Origin: an uncultured Lachnospiraceae bacterium
GTDB lineage: Bacteria; Bacillota; Clostridia; Lachnospirales; Lachnospiraceae
Assembly (NCBI GenBank): GCA_949948735.1
Contig: CATLGV010000001.1
Location: forward strand, 62,001-126,000
DNA length: 64,000 nucleotides
Direction of reading: 5' to 3'
The position numbers and the translations under genes are program-made. Positions 61,371-64,000 of this stretch are shown in pieces. A model generated the notes under the pieces. That model was given only the letters and a program-made list of their open reading frames with translations, did not search any database and was not told the DNA's origin. The first letter of the stretch is position 1; every line of letters begins with the position of its first letter.

Positions 61371-63890
61371 TTATTTTTTCCAATAAATCTCTACCTTATC
61401 GCCATTGTGAAGCTCCTGCGTATACTGTGCATCCCTGCCGTTTACAATCGTGGCAATGCCGGTGCCCTGCATCTTGCTGGTATCAAAATCAATATAGTCA
61501 AAAATATCCACAAAGCAGTAAGACTTTTTGCCGGTCATCACAACCGGAGACTGATTCACAATCACAAGCAGCTTCCTGCTTCCGTCCGCCTCATATTTTC
61601 CTTCCGCGAAAGCATCATCCATCATATTTTTGAACACGTCTTCCGCCTGCGCGCCTTTCTTTTCCGGCTCTGCCGCACCGCTCTGTCCGGATGCGCCTGC
61701 TTCTGCGCCGGCTGTCTGCCGCAAGGATGCGGTATCTGTCTCTGATGCCGGAGGCGTTGTATCTGACGTCGAAGACGCCGTGCCCGTCGTCCTGTCTGTC
61801 TCTGATGTCGAAGGAGCTGTATCCGCCGCCGTTGTATCTGATACCGAAGAAGCCGTATCCGATGTTGAGGCTGTGGTGTCGTCCGTCTTTGACTCTGATA
61901 CCGAAGAAGCCGTATCCGATGCTGAGGCTGTGGTGTCGTCCGTCTTTGGCTCTGATACCGAAGAAGCCGTATCCGATGCTGAGGCTGCGCCCGCCGTTGC
62001 TCCCGCTTCGGAAGCCGCTTCCGTCTGTACCGTCTCCGGCTCCCGCGTCACTGTGTCTGCTGCCGTCTCTTTTGATACCGCCGCTTTATCGGCCGTACCG
62101 TCTGCTGCCGTCTGGGACACCTGAGACAACCCCTGGCTCTTTATCTGCACAACGTCGTACGCATAAATCAGCGTATCTTTATCCACCGTTTTCCCGTTCA
62201 CCCTGAACGTCATGTTCTCCATATCCGTTTCGGAATATCCCAGGTATGCAATCAGCTCGCTGTATGTATAATACGGGTAAAAGGAAACCGCGTCCCCCTC
62301 CTGTATCAGATAATCCGCATACTGAGGCTGTCCGTTTACCTTAACAGGCTTGGGCAGCTGGAGCTCGCGTCCGTTTACCGTTATAATGATCTTCCCGTTG
62401 TAATCAATCAGCTCGGAAATCCGTTCCTGTGCGTCCGCTCCAACCGTTGACTCTTCAATGACAATCACGTCATTTGCCCGTATATTGTGATTGATGTTCA
62501 CGCTCTCACCGTTCACATATATATGCGCCCCTTCGCCGTAGGAGCCCTTTTTCACGCGGTTCTTGCCGTTGACTGTATAATGAAGCTCCCTGCCGCGTCT
62601 CGGAAACAGACCGTCCTTGGTAAAGGAAGCCTGCATCGCCGCATCCACTACCGCAAGCTTGTTGTTATCGTACAGCTTGATACGTTCCCCGTTAAACGTA
62701 ATATAGATAAAATTGTTGTTCTGGTCGTAATAGGTCAGGCATATCCCAATCGGTGTGATAATCGTGGAATCCTTCAGGCATCCCTCAGGGAACTCCACAT
62801 CCCGCAGAATTTCTTCTCCGCGCAGCGCCACTCTGCTTGGATCAAGCCCCAGCGCCTCCGCCATTTTTTCAGAAAAACCCTTGATCTTGCCGCCGCCGCC
62901 GACTATAAATACCGCGCTCGGCGAGGTGCCTCCGTTTAGCCTGACAATCGCCTCCGCCGTCATCTCCGCCATCTTGTTGATCTGCGGACGGCAGATTTCC
63001 ACAACCTTCTCCGCGGTAATGGTCTGCTCAAGCCCCATAATATCCTCATAGGTGATTTTATCCTGTAAAGTCGTTGCCGTCTTAATCTTTTCCGCCGTCG
63101 CAAAGTCTATCAGGCAGGTTCTTGCAAGCGTCTCGGTAAGCACGTCCCCCGCATGCGGTATCATGCCGTATGCGATGACGCTTCCCTCGTCCGTAATGGA
63201 AATATCCGCAGTCCCCGCTCCGATATCGAGCATCGCAATATTCAGCAGGCGGAACTTCTCCGGTATCGCAACGCGAATCGCCGCAATCGGCTCCAGTGTA
63301 AGATTTACCACCTTCAGTCCGGCAAGATCCACCGCGCTGTACAAGCCGTCCACAACATCGTCCGGAAGAAAGGTGCCAATGATGTCCGCTCCGATGCTTT
63401 TTGCCTTATGATGCTCCGGCTGGCCCATCCATAATCCGTTCAGATAATACCGGACAACGGAATGCCCTACACAGTAAAAGCGAATGTCCGTATCGTTCTC
63501 GGTCTGGAAATCGTTAAACGCTTTCTCAACCCCCATCGAAACAAGCGTGTTCAGGTCCTCCCTGGTGACGCTGCGCTCCTTCTCGAAATTCATATCCACA
63601 TGCACGTCCTTTGTGCGCAGCACACGGCCTGCGGCAGCGATACAGACCTCTTCCAGCGGAAAATCCGTCTTTTTCTGCAATGCATCCCGAATCTCCATCA
63701 GCGTCGCCGCGACTCTGTTAATATCATGTATCTGTCCGTCCAGCATTGCCCTGGTCTTGTGCTCCCGGATTTCCTGGCCGACAACCACGAACCGGTCTCC
63801 GTCCTTGTACCCGATTGTCCCCACGATACTGCGTGTACCGATGTCAAGACCGAATACAAGCTCTTGTCCGTTATTTTCTATCTGACTCAT
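61371..63890 (-). CDS. FtsA-like actin-fold protein with repeat-rich linker and conserved tail
   Basis: 839 residues. Actin-fold ATPase (~10-400) with phosphate-1 FGLDIGTRSIVGTIGYKDG, phosphate-2 IAMLDIGAGTADISIT and adenosine motif FIVGGGGKIKGF, as in FtsA. Residues ~400-590 are beta-rich (VNGKNRVKKGSYGEGAHIYVNG, TVNGRELQLPKPV). Residues ~593-735 are a Ser/Thr/Asp/Ala linker with 19-residue repeats. A conserved ~90-residue tail (GKKSYCFVDIFDYIDFDTSK, HNGDKVEIYWKK) ends it; no amphipathic membrane helix like FtsA's is seen. Twice the length of FtsA (~420). Probably a division or envelope scaffold; AGGAGGACAAAG precedes the start. Confidence 0.88.
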   Translation of the reverse strand: MSQIENNGQELVFGLDIGTRSIVGTIGYKDGDRFVVVGQEIREHKTRAMLDGQIHDINRVAATLMEIRDALQKKTDFPLEEVCIAAAGRVLRTKDVHVDMNFEKERSVTREDLNTLVSMGVEKAFNDFQTENDTDIRFYCVGHSVVRYYLNGLWMGQPEHHKAKSIGADIIGTFLPDDVVDGLYSAVDLAGLKVVNLTLEPIAAIRVAIPEKFRLLNIAMLDIGAGTADISITDEGSVIAYGMIPHAGDVLTETLARTCLIDFATAEKIKTATTLQDKITYEDIMGLEQTITAEKVVEICRPQINKMAEMTAEAIVRLNGGTSPSAVFIVGGGGKIKGFSEKMAEALGLDPSRVALRGEEILRDVEFPEGCLKDSTIITPIGICLTYYDQNNNFIYITFNGERIKLYDNNKLAVVDAAMQASFTKDGLFPRRGRELHYTVNGKNRVKKGSYGEGAHIYVNGESVNINHNIRANDVIVIEESTVGADAQERISELIDYNGKIIITVNGRELQLPKPVKVNGQPQYADYLIQEGDAVSFYPYYTYSELIAYLGYSETDMENMTFRVNGKTVDKDTLIYAYDVVQIKSQGLSQVSQTAADGTADKAAVSKETAADTVTREPETVQTEAASEAGATAGAASASDTASSVSEPKTDDTTASASDTASSVSESKTDDTTASTSDTASSVSDTTAADTAPSTSETDRTTGTASSTSDTTPPASETDTASLRQTAGAEAGASGQSGAAEPEKKGAQAEDVFKNMMDDAFAEGKYEADGSRKLLVIVNQSPVVMTGKKSYCFVDIFDYIDFDTSKMQGTGIATIVNGRDAQYTQELHNGDKVEIYWKK
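61837..61988 (-). repeat. 57-bp tandem repeat, 2.7 copies, inside the FtsA-like gene
   Basis: Units at 61837-61893, 61894-61950 and partial 61951-61988 are almost identical and in frame, coding for 19-residue repeats of the form ASxSDTASSVSExKTDDTT. Copy number may vary between strains by slippage. Confidence 0.85.
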
Positions 63891-63932
63891 CTTTGTCCTC
63901 CTTCGCCCATCATCCGTAAACCGAACCGGGGT

Positions 63933-64000
63933 TCACTTACCGTTCCCCAAAACTGCCCTGACCTGTTGGTAGGTCTCCGCCAAATCTCCGTTGTTTTGGA
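63933..64000 (-). CDS. C-terminal end of an upstream gene (partial)
   Basis: The last 21 codons of a frame entering from the right edge, reading QNNGDLAETYQQVRAVLGNG and Lys before TGA at 63933-63935. The other two frames on this strand give less protein-like text. It ends 43 nt before the FtsA-like start and would be in the same operon. Too short to identify. Confidence 0.45.
   Translation of the reverse strand, partial: QNNGDLAETYQQVRAVLGNGK

Noticed and set aside
61837..61988. Regular repeats that could suggest a CRISPR array
   Set aside because: The 57-bp units are adjacent without spacers, in frame and code for a Ser/Thr/Asp linker in a clear gene.

Overview
The window looks like chromosomal DNA of a Gram-positive, endospore-forming, anaerobic member of the Clostridia, most likely family Lachnospiraceae. 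The reasons are gene content and order: a ylxM-ffh-rpsP-khpA-rimM-trmD block followed by rplS and lepB-rbgA-lepB-rnhB-ylqG-fhlB-yraN, a gerW/DUF2953 sporulation pair, an [FeFe]-hydrogenase-type protein and strong AGGAGG-type ribosome binding sites. Base composition is near 50% GC and even. No tRNA, rRNA, CRISPR array, phage or transposase is visible. Almost all genes lie on the minus strand; only four genes (18006, 32882, 57502 and no others of size) run on the plus strand.

Layout from left to right. 1-2601: sporulation-linked operon (113-aa conserved protein, DUF2953, GerW, a 47-aa membrane peptide, a J-domain protein cut by the window edge). 2751-4499: CheX-type phosphatase, CheY-type regulator and a Nudix hydrolase. 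4665-11834: U32 protein with a fused FtsW-transpeptidase, ZapA, RuvAB. 11995-15772: branched-chain amino acid operon ilvB-ilvN-ilvN-ilvC with two small subunits. 15922-17850: a soluble hydrogenase-like/chemoreceptor fusion. 18006-19945: a lipoprotein and a lipid-anchored serpin, convergent. 20065-27345: HisI, PgeF, YraN, flagellar-export-like FhlB and FliK-like YlqG, RNase HII, two signal peptidases, RbgA, L19. 27522-32647: MATE pump and the SRP/ribosome-maturation block. 32882-40086: a signalling island with a SpoIIE-type phosphatase, STAS antagonist, anti-sigma-type kinase, a hybrid kinase, a CheY protein, an AgrC-like kinase and a LytTR regulator. 40114-49859: YitT, threonine deaminase, FtsY, SMC, RNase III, ACP, PlsX, L32, YceD. 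49977-52773: an ABC-F protein behind a long attenuator leader, and a Fic protein. 52881-63890: SbcCD, TmcAL, UPF0210/ACT pair, a WalJ-type metallo-hydrolase and a FtsA-like protein with a repeat-rich tail.

How the genes work together: envelope growth (FtsW-PBP fusion, ZapA, FtsA-like, PgeF), protein export (Ffh, FtsY, YlxM, two LepB), ribosome assembly (RimM, TrmD, RbgA, S16, L19, L32, RNase III), genome upkeep (RuvAB, SMC, SbcCD, RNase HII) and Ile/Val synthesis (IlvA, IlvBN, IlvC) form the housekeeping core. The accessory and more interesting parts are the hydrogenase-like chemoreceptor, the serpin, the partner-switching signalling island, and the ABC-F gene, whose roughly 345-nt leader shows a short leader ORF and three competing RNA pairings ending in a terminator that contains the Shine-Dalgarno sequence.

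Limits: all identifications come from reading motifs and gene order; no database search was run. Promoters and terminators are read by eye.
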